From NCBI RefSeq assembly GCF_002119425.1, contig NZ_MDSU01000018.1, positions 1,083,501 through 1,147,500 of the forward strand: a stretch of DNA of 64,000 nucleotides. The letters run 5' to 3'. Origin of the DNA: Desulfurella amilsii (GTDB lineage: Bacteria > Campylobacterota_A > Desulfurellia > Desulfurellales > Desulfurellaceae). The notes under the pieces were generated by a model. That model made no database searches. It was not told the DNA's origin and saw only the letters and a program-made list of their open reading frames with translations. Of the stretch, positions 1 through 8,833 are shown piece after piece; position 1 is the first letter of the stretch; each line of letters opens with the position of its first letter. The position numbers and the translations under genes are program-made.

Positions 1-7
1 AGTTGAA

Positions 8-358
8 GTGCTAAGCAGCAAAAATCAATCCTCTTTGTCACCACTGTTTGAGATAGAAGACGAATCAAATCAAACCTCTACGATAGAAACTTCGAAAGAT
101 AATTTAAATTTACTAATGGATATAGAACTTAATGCGCGCATAAGAATTGGCTCAAAACAAATGCTACTTAAAGATGTTGTAAAATTATCAGAAGGCACTA
201 TAATAGATCTGGATAAAAGCGTGGATGAGCCAATGGAAATTTTAGTCAATGGCAAAATAATTGCAAAAGGCATAGTCGTAGTGGTAGGTGGAAATTTTGG
301 CATAAAAATTACACATGTTGGCACAAAAGAAGATAGAATAAAAAGTCTTGGGGGGTAA
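8..358 (+). CDS. fliN: Flagellar motor switch protein FliN (5' end may lie outside the window)
   Basis: FliN is part of the cytoplasmic C-ring (with FliM and FliG) that sets flagellar rotation direction. The last ~80 residues have the FliN/SpoA fold pattern: short beta strands around IRIGSKQMLLKDVV, LSEGTIIDLDK, and the typical VNGKIIAKGIVVVVGGNFGIKI. The first ~35 residues are a polar linker. The GTG at 8 is the first visible start, but the frame is open to base 2, so translation may begin upstream. It leads a long plus-strand run; the next gene starts 3 bases after its stop. FliN, not FliM, is favoured by the small size. Confidence 0.85.
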   Translation: MLSSKNQSSLSPLFEIEDESNQTSTIETSKDNLNLLMDIELNARIRIGSKQMLLKDVVKLSEGTIIDLDKSVDEPMEILVNGKIIAKGIVVVVGGNFGIKITHVGTKEDRIKSLGG

Positions 359-361
359 GAA

Positions 362-811
362 ATGGAAAGCTGTAGATTAGGCTTTGGTGAGATCTCAAAA
401 ACAGACGAAGAAATAGTAAAAAAAATATTAAAAATGAAAACAATAGCGGTCGTTGGCCTATCGCCAAAACCAGACAGACCAAGCTATGATGTAGCTTCAT
501 ATCTGCAAGCAAAAGGCTACAAAATTGTACCAGTAAGGCCTGGTGTAAGTGAAATTTTAGGTGAAAAATGCTACGCTACGCTAGAAGACATACCATTTAG
601 CATTGATGTTGTAGATGTATTCAGAAACGCAAAAGATTGTCCTAGCGTTGTTGAATCTGCACTAAAAATAAAACCTAAAGCAATATGGCTGCAAGAAGAT
701 ATAATAAGTCCAGAATCCAAAAAAATGGTAGAAGGCAGCGGTATACTTTTTATAATGGATCATTGTTTAAAAAAAGCACATCAAAAATACATTGAAGGGA
801 CGATTAGTTGA
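362..811 (+). CDS. CoA-binding domain protein (YccU family)
   Basis: A 149-residue protein made of one Rossmann-like CoA-binding domain, as in the YccU family and the N-terminus of succinyl-CoA/acyl-CoA synthetases. The motif TIAVVGLSPKPDRPSYDVA (about residues 28-46) is the nucleotide loop, followed by GYKIVPVRPG and KAIWLQEDI. A GGGGG ribosome-binding site precedes the ATG at 362. No partner enzyme is adjacent. The substrate is unknown for the family; the fold assignment is firm, the role is not. Confidence 0.8.
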   Translation: MESCRLGFGEISKTDEEIVKKILKMKTIAVVGLSPKPDRPSYDVASYLQAKGYKIVPVRPGVSEILGEKCYATLEDIPFSIDVVDVFRNAKDCPSVVESALKIKPKAIWLQEDIISPESKKMVEGSGILFIMDHCLKKAHQKYIEGTIS

Positions 812-1665
812 CACTGTGTTTTGACATCGGTGGAACTCGAATAAAATATGCAAAAATTGACAATCAGTATAATATTGAACAAGTTAATGTTATCCCAACA
901 CCCAAAAATTTTAATGACTTTAAAAGAAAAATCATTAAAATTTTAGATGCTTCAAATGAAAAGAATGTCGGATTTAGCGTTGCTGGAATTGTTGATTACA
1001 AATCAAAAACTGTCAAACACTCACCAAATATGCTTTTTTTGAACAATTTTTCTTTTAACGAATTTAATATACAAAGCACTCATATTGAAGTAGAAAACGA
1101 TGCAAACGCAGCTTGTCTAAATTCTTACAGAATATACAAAGTGCCCAATATGATACACCTAACACTAGGTACAGGTCTTGGTGGTGGCGCAATCGTTAAT
1201 GGAAAACTCCTAAAAAGCTCCGTAAGTGTATTTGAGGTGGGCCACATTAGTGCGAGTATAAACGGCAAGCGATGTGGCTGTAACAACAGAGGCTGCATAG
1301 AAAAATATACAGGTATAGAACATATAATAGAGTTTGCTAAAAAAAACAACGTTTTTGACACACTAGAGCACATATTCGGCAACTATTCAAAAAATAAAAT
1401 CTACAAGCGTATAGTCGATAGATTTGCGCAATATTTGGGCATTGTTGTTGCTGATCTTATCAATGTGTTTGGAAGTGATTTAATAGTCTTTAGCGGTGGC
1501 ATTGCAAATAACTTTGATGCATTTAGCCAAACATTGAAAAAAACCGTACATAGGCGCTCTTTTGTGTATAGAATCAAACCTTGCGCGTTTGCTGTTGAGG
1601 AAAACCCGACATTTGCTGGACTGCTTGGTATTGCAAGTATTTTTAATGAGGGGTTGTATGGATAA
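808..1665 (+). CDS. ROK-family sugar kinase / glucokinase-like protein
   Basis: The N-terminal phosphate loop FDIGGTRIKYAKI (residues 5-17), a catalytic Asp98 in VENDANAAC, the adenosine-side glycines LGTGLGGGAIVNG and the ROK zinc motif (Cys156, Cys158, Cys163 in CGCNNRGCIEKY) identify a ROK kinase of usual length (285 aa). Such enzymes phosphorylate glucose or N-acyl-hexosamines; the exact sugar cannot be told from sequence. The TTG start at 808 has an AAGGGA site 7 bases upstream and overlaps the preceding stop by 4 bases. Its position just before murA hints at, but does not prove, an amino-sugar role. Confidence 0.8.
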   Translation: MTLCFDIGGTRIKYAKIDNQYNIEQVNVIPTPKNFNDFKRKIIKILDASNEKNVGFSVAGIVDYKSKTVKHSPNMLFLNNFSFNEFNIQSTHIEVENDANAACLNSYRIYKVPNMIHLTLGTGLGGGAIVNGKLLKSSVSVFEVGHISASINGKRCGCNNRGCIEKYTGIEHIIEFAKKNNVFDTLEHIFGNYSKNKIYKRIVDRFAQYLGIVVADLINVFGSDLIVFSGGIANNFDAFSQTLKKTVHRRSFVYRIKPCAFAVEENPTFAGLLGIASIFNEGLYG

Positions 1666-2908
1666 ATTTGTCATAGAAGGCTCAAAAACGCTACACGGCA
1701 GTGTAGATATAAGCGGCTCTAAAAATGCTGCTTTGCCCATTATTGCAGCAACTATTTTGTGCGATAGCCCATGCACTATACGCAATGTACCAAACTTAGC
1801 AGATATCATTACAATGCTAAAATTATTAGAAAACATGGGCTGCCAATACAATTTTAGCAACAACACATTAGAAATTGATTGTTTGAAATTAAAATCTACC
1901 AAAGCCGAATACGACCTGGTGCGAAAAATGAGGGCTTCAATTTTGGTTTTAGGACCACTTATAGCCAAATACTTTCAAGCAACCGTATCGCTCCCAGGAG
2001 GATGTGCGATTGGCGTAAGACCAGTTAATTTGCATATTGATGCTCTAAAAATTATGGGTACCAAAATTAACATTGAAAAGGGATACATTCATGCGAGCGC
2101 AAAAGAATTAAAAGGTGCCGAGATTTATTTTGATGTACCAACTGTTACAGGTACAGAAAACATTATCATGGCAGCTACACTCTCTCACGGCAAAACAACC
2201 ATCTATAATGCTGCAAAGGAACCAGAAGTGGTTGATTTAGCAAACTTTCTAAACAAATGTGGTGCAAAAGTCTCTGGGGCTGGCAGTTCTACAATAGAAA
2301 TTACAGGCGTTGAAACGCTAAAAGGTAGCGATTATGAAGTAATGCCAGATCGTATTGAAGCAGGTACCTTTATGTGCATCGCACATGCTACACGCTCTAG
2401 CCTAACGATAAACAACGCGCCAACTTATTGCATGCATTCTATAATTGACAAGATAAAAGAAGCGGGCGCAGATGTTCAAATAAGTGACAGCTCGATAAAA
2501 ATCTCCCATTCCAAATTTCTGCCAGTTAATATTAAAACATTCGCATATCCTGGTTTTCCAACAGATATGCAAGCTCAATTTACAGCTATGTTAACACTTG
2601 CTCAAGGCACAAGCATAATAGAAGAAACTATTTTTGAAAACCGCTTTCAGCATGTTGCAGAACTTAATCGAATGGGTGCAAATATAATCATAAGCGGGAA
2701 TAAAGCTATTATCAATGGCGTAAAAAAGCTATACGGCGCCCCAGTTATGGCAACGGATTTGCGGGCTAGTGCAAGTTTAGTCATTGCAGGCTTGGCTGCA
2801 GAAAATACAACAGAAGTTTTGCGCATTTACCATTTAGATAGAGGATATGAGCATCTAGACAAAAAATTACAAGCACTAGGAGCAAGAATAAAGAGGGTGC
2901 CTCAGTGA
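1658..2908 (+). CDS. murA: UDP-N-acetylglucosamine 1-carboxyvinyltransferase MurA
   Basis: MurA transfers enolpyruvate from PEP to UDP-GlcNAc, the first committed step of peptidoglycan synthesis. Residues IEGSKTLHGSVDISGSKNAALP form the usual N-terminus, and Cys116 in GGCAIGVRPVNLH is the fosfomycin-sensitive catalytic cysteine. Length is normal at 416 residues. The ATG at 1658 is preceded by GAGGGG; the same frame is open further upstream to 1562 but that part lies inside the ROK gene and is not MurA-like. It overlaps the ROK stop by 8 bases and hisG by 4 bases, so translation is probably coupled. Confidence 0.95.
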   Translation: MDKFVIEGSKTLHGSVDISGSKNAALPIIAATILCDSPCTIRNVPNLADIITMLKLLENMGCQYNFSNNTLEIDCLKLKSTKAEYDLVRKMRASILVLGPLIAKYFQATVSLPGGCAIGVRPVNLHIDALKIMGTKINIEKGYIHASAKELKGAEIYFDVPTVTGTENIIMAATLSHGKTTIYNAAKEPEVVDLANFLNKCGAKVSGAGSSTIEITGVETLKGSDYEVMPDRIEAGTFMCIAHATRSSLTINNAPTYCMHSIIDKIKEAGADVQISDSSIKISHSKFLPVNIKTFAYPGFPTDMQAQFTAMLTLAQGTSIIEETIFENRFQHVAELNRMGANIIISGNKAIINGVKKLYGAPVMATDLRASASLVIAGLAAENTTEVLRIYHLDRGYEHLDKKLQALGARIKRVPQ

Positions 2909-3516
2909 AACAATTAACAATTGCCCTTGCAAAAGGGCGTCTAATGGATGAAACAATAAAGCTTTTTAACAGCAAAGGTATTGCAATAGATTATGAAGAA
3001 AACAGCAGGAAATTAATTTTTGAAAGTAAAGATGGAACATTAAAATTTTTAATTGTGCGTGCTCAAGATGTGGCTACATACGTAGAAGGAAATGGTGCTG
3101 ATTTAGGCGTTGCTGGACTCGATGTGCTAACAGAAAACAAAAAAGATGTGTTTGAGCTAATGGATTTAAATATAGGAAAATGCACCGTTGTGGTAGCAGG
3201 CAAAACGCGCAACTACCCCGATACACCAACGCAGCTAAAAGTTGCTACAAAATTTGTAAACATAACAGATGAATTTTTTGCAAAAAAAGGCATGACAATC
3301 GAGATTATTAAGCTTTATGGCTCAATTGAACTAGCTGGTGTCATCGGTCTTGCAGACTGCATTGTAGACATTGTTTCAACTGGCCAAACCCTAAAAGAAA
3401 ACGGTCTTTATATAATAGAAAAGATAACGGAATCAAGCGCTTTTTTAGTTGCAAACCACGTTAGTTATTATACGAAAAACGAAGAAATAACAAAACTTAT
3501 TGAATTATTAAAATAA
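2905..3516 (+). CDS. hisG: ATP phosphoribosyltransferase, short form (HisG)
   Basis: HisG condenses ATP and PRPP in the first step of histidine synthesis. LTIALAKGRLMDETI at the N-terminus, GNGADLGVAGLDVL and the PRPP loop ADCIVDIVSTGQTLKENGL are all present. At 203 residues it is the short form, which lacks the C-terminal regulatory domain and in other bacteria needs HisZ for activity and feedback control; no hisZ or other his gene is in the window. The GTG start overlaps the murA stop in a GTGA. A stand-alone hisG behind murA is an unusual setting. Confidence 0.93.
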   Translation: MKQLTIALAKGRLMDETIKLFNSKGIAIDYEENSRKLIFESKDGTLKFLIVRAQDVATYVEGNGADLGVAGLDVLTENKKDVFELMDLNIGKCTVVVAGKTRNYPDTPTQLKVATKFVNITDEFFAKKGMTIEIIKLYGSIELAGVIGLADCIVDIVSTGQTLKENGLYIIEKITESSAFLVANHVSYYTKNEEITKLIELLK

Positions 3517-3531
3517 ATGGAGAAAAATCAA

Positions 3532-4170
3532 TTGGGAAACATTTTAAACTTTTATAGAGATCTGGGTGTTGAATACCTAAACACTAAGCTTAATAAAAAA
3601 GAAGCACCAAGAAACGCTGGTCTAAAGTGCCTTAAAGAACTAAAAAAAGAAGTAGAAAAATGCCAAGCATGTGAGCTTCACAAAACAAAAAAACACTATG
3701 TTTTTGGAGATGGAAACCCAAACGCTAGCTTAATGTTTATTGGCGAAGCACCAGGTGCGACAGAAGACGAACAGGGCTTGCCTTTTGTTGGACGGGCAGG
3801 ACAATTGTTAAGCGATTTACTAAAAGAAGTTGGTATAAACAGGCAAGAAGTATACATAGCAAATTGTCTAAAATGCAGGCCACCAAATAACAAAGATCCC
3901 CAAGAAAATGAGCTTAAAGCCTGCAGACCTTTTTTGGACAAGCAAATAGAATTAATAAAACCAAAAATTATCATCACGCTAGGCAGATTTGCTCTAATGC
4001 AACTGCTTGGTAATGACAAAAAAATTACCCAATCTCGAGGGCTTGTATTTAAACAACAAAGCTACACAGTAATACCCACATATCATCCAGCTTATTTATT
4101 GAGAAACCCAAAAGCCATAGAAGTATTTGTAAACGATTTAAAAACGGCTAAGCAATATTTAGGAGACTAG
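3532..4170 (+). CDS. Family-4 uracil-DNA glycosylase (iron-sulfur)
   Basis: This DNA repair enzyme removes uracil from DNA. The family-4 signature is clear: CQACELHK and later Cys residues in NCLKCRPP and ACRPF for the [4Fe-4S] cluster, the active loop GEAPGATEDEQGLPFVGRAGQLL and the C-terminal HPAYLLRNP. The first ATG (3517) touches the hisG stop and has no ribosome-binding site, whereas the in-frame TTG at 3532 has GGAG at 3519-3522, 9 bases upstream, so the TTG (212 aa) is preferred here. Family-4 enzymes are common in thermophiles, in line with a warm-habitat organism. Confidence 0.88.
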   Translation: MGNILNFYRDLGVEYLNTKLNKKEAPRNAGLKCLKELKKEVEKCQACELHKTKKHYVFGDGNPNASLMFIGEAPGATEDEQGLPFVGRAGQLLSDLLKEVGINRQEVYIANCLKCRPPNNKDPQENELKACRPFLDKQIELIKPKIIITLGRFALMQLLGNDKKITQSRGLVFKQQSYTVIPTYHPAYLLRNPKAIEVFVNDLKTAKQYLGD

Positions 4171-5253
4171 ATGAGCCAGATCATTAGCGTCGAATTAGCC
4201 CAAAGCTACAATATAAGCATAAGCTACAATGACTTAAGCAATCTAAGTAATTTTTTAAAAAATTCAAACTTTGTTAATAGGCTTTTTATTATCTCAGATG
4301 CAAATGTGTGTAGACTGCACTTGCAAACACTGCTACACTATATAGAAAAAGCTAATTTTTCTTACTCAATATACTGTTTTGAACCAGGCGAGCAAAGCAA
4401 AAGCAAAGAAGTATTGTTTGACATATACGACTTTTTGATTGAAAATAAAGCGGATAGAAAGACACCATTGATAGCATTTGGTGGTGGGGTCGTTGGCGAT
4501 GTGGCATCCTTTGCAGCAAGTACATTTATGCGCGGCATGCCACTCATTCATGTTCCAACGACTGTAGTTTCACAAACAGATAGCTCAATTGGCGGGAAAA
4601 CAGCCATAAACCATGCCAAAGGCAAAAACTTAATAGGTACTTTCTATCAACCAAATGCTGTATTTATTGACACAAAATTTTTAGATACTTTAAGTGACGA
4701 GGAATTTTTTGACGCTTTTTCCGAAATTATCAAATACGGTATTATAATGGATAGGCAGCTTTTTAGCTTCATTGAAGAACACAGTAGCGATATTTTAAAG
4801 AGGGACCATAAAGCTATCCAAAAACTCATTTATGATTGTGCAAAAGATAAAAGCTTAATTGTTCAAAAAGATGAAAAAGAGGCGAGCTTAAGAGCTATTT
4901 TAAATTTTGGCCACACACTTGGCCATGCAATTGAAGCTTATTTTGAATATAAAAAATACACACATCCTCAAGCAGTTTCAATTGGAGAGGTATTTGCTAC
5001 AAGGCTCTCACACAAACTGGGCTTAATTGATGAAAAAACATTTAAAATAATTAAAGATTTACTTGAAAAATTTCACCTGCCAACAAAGATAGACAACATT
5101 AACCCAACCTTGCTGATTGAAATAATGAAGCACGATAAAAAGGCCAAAGGCGGTGTTTTAGAATTTATATTGACAAAAAGCATAGGAGAGGTTATTATTG
5201 CAAACGACATAAACAATAGTTTGTTAATAGAAACAATTAGAGAGTTGCAGTGA
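4171..5253 (+). CDS. aroB: 3-dehydroquinate synthase
   Basis: AroB catalyses the second step of the shikimate pathway, converting DAHP to 3-dehydroquinate with NAD+ and a divalent metal. The NAD-binding FGGGVVGDVASFAAST, the substrate loop PTTVVSQTDSSIGGKTAINH and the metal-site histidines in LNFGHTLGHAIE are present. Length (360 aa) is normal. GGAG lies 5 bases before the ATG, which follows the glycosylase stop directly. No other aro gene is near. Confidence 0.95.
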   Translation: MSQIISVELAQSYNISISYNDLSNLSNFLKNSNFVNRLFIISDANVCRLHLQTLLHYIEKANFSYSIYCFEPGEQSKSKEVLFDIYDFLIENKADRKTPLIAFGGGVVGDVASFAASTFMRGMPLIHVPTTVVSQTDSSIGGKTAINHAKGKNLIGTFYQPNAVFIDTKFLDTLSDEEFFDAFSEIIKYGIIMDRQLFSFIEEHSSDILKRDHKAIQKLIYDCAKDKSLIVQKDEKEASLRAILNFGHTLGHAIEAYFEYKKYTHPQAVSIGEVFATRLSHKLGLIDEKTFKIIKDLLEKFHLPTKIDNINPTLLIEIMKHDKKAKGGVLEFILTKSIGEVIIANDINNSLLIETIRELQ

Positions 5254-5999
5254 GAAATCTTATAAAAAAAATTGAAAAATATTACAAGTCAAAACAATCA
5301 AGTTTGTTTTTTTATCCCCTCGCGTGCTTGCTTTATGAAAGTGGTGCTAAAGAAGAAGCGTTTGATTTGTTAGTTGAAGGTGTAGCTAAATTCCCTCACT
5401 ACCTGCTTGCTTTAATTAAAGTCGCTCAGATTCTTATAGACGAGGAAAAATATGAGGCAGCCGAAAGCTATCTTGAGACTGCTTTAAATATTAATAACTC
5501 AAACGTACTTGCATGGGAATTATTGGCTGTATCTTACGAAAAGCAAAATAAAATTGAACAAGTTATTAACGCTTATGAAAAACTACTTGTACTTAACCCT
5601 TCACCTAAAATAAAATCAAAACTATTGTCGTTTGCCTCTTTTTATACACCAAGCGTAGAAAAAGTAAAAGAAAACTTAGCGCAAACTACGAATATACAGA
5701 CGCCGCTTAAATCAAAAGAAACAGACGCTAATGATATAGTGATATTGGATGTTGAAAAACCAGGCGAAACTACCCAACAAGGAAAAGATCCACATAACTT
5801 AGAACAAAACAAACCAATAGTTTTTGAAGATATACCTACAATTGATTTAGAAGAAGATGATCAGCTAAATATAGCAAAATTATATGTTGAACAAGGCTAT
5901 ATTGAGGATGCAAAAAATCTCTACAAAGAAATACTTACAAGAAATCCCCAAAATAGGCAAGCAAAAATTGCCCTGGAGGCGTTAGATGAAAAACAGTAA
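5250..5999 (+). CDS. TPR-repeat protein of unknown role
   Basis: A 249-residue soluble protein. Roughly residues 20-130 contain several 34-residue TPR-like helical pairs (for example KYEAAESYLETALNINNSN and IEQVINAYEKLLVLNPSP), then a polar linker, and another TPR-like unit near the C-terminus (YIEDAKNLYKEILTRNPQN). There is no signal peptide. The GTG start overlaps the aroB stop (GTGA), and its 3' end overlaps the lipoprotein gene by 14 bases, suggesting the two act together, perhaps as scaffold and envelope partner. No specific function is recognised. Confidence 0.65.
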   Translation: MRNLIKKIEKYYKSKQSSLFFYPLACLLYESGAKEEAFDLLVEGVAKFPHYLLALIKVAQILIDEEKYEAAESYLETALNINNSNVLAWELLAVSYEKQNKIEQVINAYEKLLVLNPSPKIKSKLLSFASFYTPSVEKVKENLAQTTNIQTPLKSKETDANDIVILDVEKPGETTQQGKDPHNLEQNKPIVFEDIPTIDLEEDDQLNIAKLYVEQGYIEDAKNLYKEILTRNPQNRQAKIALEALDEKQ

Positions 6000-6564
6000 G
6001 ATTTTTTTACTACTTGTAATAATTTTTTTTATTTCATCCTGCACACAACTGAGACAAGTAGGCTTTAGGGATTATGAGACCTCATTTTTGAAACAACTAG
6101 ACAAACAAACCGTAGAAAAAAAACTATATAGGGATTTCGAGACTGTAGCTATTGCTAAAGTAACATATTTTAACCCAACGCTTGCTAATCAATACTACAA
6201 TTATTTAAAGCAACATAATGCAATATCAAAATCAAACCAACATCTATACGACTCATTTGTAAATGATTGCTCAAAAAATACTGTTTTTTGGGTAAACTTG
6301 TACAGCTCATACTATGAATCAAGCAATATATCAGATAAAAATTCATTCTGGAATGTTTACTTAGATTGTAATGGTAAAAGAATTCAACCTGTAAAAATTG
6401 AACATGTTTCAAAGGGTAGTCCTTTAAATGCATGGCTTTATTTAAAACCAAAGAATTATTGGTCGCAAAATTATATAATAGAATTTGATAAAAATTGTGA
6501 TGACAACGCTATTGATTTTAACATGGCTTCAATTATTGGCAGTTTAGATTTTAAATTTAGGTAG
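5986..6564 (+). CDS. Putative lipoprotein
   Basis: The N-terminus MKNSKIFLLLVIIFFISSC is a lipoprotein signal peptide ending in a lipobox (ISSC, Cys19), so the mature protein should be acylated and anchored in a membrane. The remaining ~170 residues contain many aromatic and polar residues and match no family I recognise. GGAGG lies 6 bases before the ATG. It overlaps the TPR gene and is followed after 9 bases by nfnA. Confidence 0.65.
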   Translation: MKNSKIFLLLVIIFFISSCTQLRQVGFRDYETSFLKQLDKQTVEKKLYRDFETVAIAKVTYFNPTLANQYYNYLKQHNAISKSNQHLYDSFVNDCSKNTVFWVNLYSSYYESSNISDKNSFWNVYLDCNGKRIQPVKIEHVSKGSPLNAWLYLKPKNYWSQNYIIEFDKNCDDNAIDFNMASIIGSLDFKFR

Positions 6565-6573
6565 GAGGGTTTG

Positions 6574-7428
6574 ATGTACAAAATTTTAAAGAAGCAGAAA
6601 TGGAGTGACACCATATTTTCAAACTGGATAGAAGCTCCATTTGTTGCAAAGGCAGCCCAACCTGGTCAGTTTATAATACTGATTACAAGCCAAAGTGGCG
6701 AAAGGATTCCTTTGACAATTGCCGATTCTAATGCAAAAGAAGGTTGGGTTCAAATTGTTTATCAGGTGGTTGGCGCAAGCACGCTTGAGCTTTCATTGAT
6801 GAATGAAGGCGAAAATCTCTACGCTTTTGTTGGTCCTTTAGGAGTACCATCTGAGATAGAAAATTTTGGTGGCAAGGTGCTAATTATTGGTGGTGGCATA
6901 GGTATTGCCCCCATTTATCCGGTTGCAAAAAAGCTAAAAGAGCTTGGAAATTACGTCATTTCTATTATTGGAGCGCGCACAAAAGACTTAATTATTATGG
7001 AAGACAAAATGAAAGAAGCTTCAAATGAATTACTAATTGCAACAGATGATGGCACCTATGGTCAAAAAGGTTTTGTAACAAACATAATGGACGATATACT
7101 AAAAAAAGAGTCTGAAGCCATAAAAGATATATGGGCAGTCGGACCACCTATTATGATGAAAATGTGCACGCGTGTAGCAAACGAACACAACAAACAAATA
7201 TGGGTTTCTCTAAATTCTATTATGGTTGACGGTACGGGCATGTGTGGTGCATGTAGGGTAAGCGTAGGTGGTAAAACAAAATTTGCATGTGTAGATGGGC
7301 CTGAGTTTAGAGGTAATCTTGTAAACTTCGAAGAAATGATATTAAGACAAAGACAATATTGCGATCAAGAAAGGGAAGCTTTGATGTTACTTGAAGAAAA
7401 AATAAGGAGGCAGGCTTCAAATGGCTGA
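6574..7428 (+). CDS. NfnA/SudB-like ferredoxin-NAD(P)H oxidoreductase small subunit
   Basis: A 284-residue protein of the FNR superfamily: FAD-binding beta-barrel at the N-terminus, NAD(P)-binding GGGIGIAPIYPVAKKL in the middle, and a C-terminal [2Fe-2S] motif in DGTGMCGACRVSVGG with a later Cys. This is the layout of NfnA (electron-bifurcating NADH-dependent ferredoxin:NADP+ oxidoreductase) and sulfide dehydrogenase SudB. The ATG at 6574 is chosen over a TTG at 6571 because AGGAGG at 6563-6568 sits 5 bases before it. The partner subunit overlaps its 3' end by 8 bases. NfnA and SudB cannot be separated by sequence inspection. Confidence 0.83.
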   Translation: MYKILKKQKWSDTIFSNWIEAPFVAKAAQPGQFIILITSQSGERIPLTIADSNAKEGWVQIVYQVVGASTLELSLMNEGENLYAFVGPLGVPSEIENFGGKVLIIGGGIGIAPIYPVAKKLKELGNYVISIIGARTKDLIIMEDKMKEASNELLIATDDGTYGQKGFVTNIMDDILKKESEAIKDIWAVGPPIMMKMCTRVANEHNKQIWVSLNSIMVDGTGMCGACRVSVGGKTKFACVDGPEFRGNLVNFEEMILRQRQYCDQEREALMLLEEKIRRQASNG

Positions 7429-8833
7429 AAAATTAAAACCCGCTGAAAAGCTTAAAAAAGATAGAGTACCGATGAGGAATCAAGAACCTCTAGAAAGAGT
7501 ACAAAATTTCCTTGAAGTACCGCTTGGGTATTCTTTGGAAGAAGCAATACAGGAAGCTCAAAGATGTTTACAGTGCAATCCGCCATACTGCGTGGCAGGA
7601 TGCCCTGCAGATGTAAGAATCCCTCAATTTGTAGAAAAACTAATTGCAGAAGATATAAAAGGCGCATTTTTAGAAATTAAACAAACAAATGCTTTGCCCG
7701 CTGTATGCGGCAGGGTGTGTCCTCAAGAAGAGCAGTGTGAAGGCGCATGCATAATGAACAAAAAAGGGAAACCCATAGCTATTGGAAGACTTGAGCGCTA
7801 TGTAGCAGACTGGGCAAAACAACTTGATTATTCAGATGCAAAAAAACCTTCAACAAAACTCAATAAAAAAGTTGCTATAGTTGGCTCTGGTCCAGCAGGA
7901 CTTGCATGTGCATCTGATCTGGCAAAATTAGGATACGATGTTACCGTGTATGAAGCACTTCATAAAGCAGGCGGCGTGCTTGTGTATGGAATACCAGAGT
8001 TCAGGCTACCAAAAGCAATAGTGGGCTACGAAGTAGATCAAATTAAAGAACTAGGCGTAGAAATAAATTTAAACTATGTAATTGGCTTAACTAAATCCGT
8101 TGATGAGCTCATGCAAGAATATGACGCAGTATTTTTGGCAAATGGCGCTGGTGCACCGTCATTTTTGAAAATACCGGGAGAAAATTTAAATGGTGTATAC
8201 TCTGCAAGTGAATTTTTAACTAGATCAAACCTTATGAAAGCCTACGAATTCCCCAATTATGCAACACCCATTAGAGTTGATCAAAAGGCTGTAGTGGTAG
8301 GTGGCGGTAATGTCGCAATGGATGCTGTAAGAACTGCAAAAAGGCTTGGTGCAAAAGAAGCCACAATTGTTTACAGAAGGGGCAGAAAAGAAATGCCAGC
8401 TCGGGCAGAAGAAATAGGACATGCAGAAGAAGAAGGCATAAAATTTGAGCTGCTTACAAACCCTGTAAAAATTTTGGGTGACGAATATGGAAACGTGGTG
8501 GGCATTGAATGTGTCAGAATGGAGCTTGGCGAACCAGATGAATCTGGAAGAAGAAGGCCTCAGGTAGTTGAAGGTTCAAATTTTGTAATAGATGCGGATA
8601 CTGTTATTATAGCTATTGGTCAAAGCGCAAACCCAATTGTAGCCCGCAGCGCCACTGGTGTAGAAACTAACAAGTGGGGGTATTTTGTTGCTGATGAAAA
8701 CGGCAAAACTACGCACCCGAAAGTTTGGGCTGGCGGCGATATAGTAACGGGCGCAGCTACAGTTATTTTGGCCGTTGGTGCTGGCAAAAAAGCAGCTAAA
8801 TCTATACATGAAACACTCTCAAACAAACAATGA
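7421..8833 (+). CDS. NfnB/SudA (GltD-like) flavoprotein large subunit
   Basis: A 470-residue GltD-type protein. The N-terminal third carries two cysteine clusters for [4Fe-4S] centres ([14 protein letters not shown] and [15 protein letters not shown]), followed by an FAD-binding loop ([20 protein letters not shown]) and an NAD(P)-binding loop ([20 protein letters not shown]). With the preceding subunit it should form a cytoplasmic heterodimer moving electrons between ferredoxin, NADH and NADP+, or acting on polysulfide. A glutamate synthase small subunit is the alternative, but no large gltB is beside it and the NfnA neighbour argues for Nfn/Sud. Confidence 0.87.
   Translation: MAEKLKPAEKLKKDRVPMRNQEPLERVQNFLEVPLGYSLEEAIQEAQRCLQCNPPYCVAGCPADVRIPQFVEKLIAEDIKGAFLEIKQTNALPAVCGRVCPQEEQCEGACIMNKKGKPIAIGRLERYVADWAKQLDYSDAKKPSTKLNKKVAIVGSGPAGLACASDLAKLGYDVTVYEALHKAGGVLVYGIPEFRLPKAIVGYEVDQIKELGVEINLNYVIGLTKSVDELMQEYDAVFLANGAGAPSFLKIPGENLNGVYSASEFLTRSNLMKAYEFPNYATPIRVDQKAVVVGGGNVAMDAVRTAKRLGAKEATIVYRRGRKEMPARAEEIGHAEEEGIKFELLTNPVKILGDEYGNVVGIECVRMELGEPDESGRRRPQVVEGSNFVIDADTVIIAIGQSANPIVARSATGVETNKWGYFVADENGKTTHPKVWAGGDIVTGAATVILAVGAGKKAAKSIHETLSNKQ

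Noticed and set aside
1562-1657. N-terminal extension of murA
   Set aside because: It lies inside the ROK kinase gene, is not MurA-like, and a good ribosome-binding site supports 1658.
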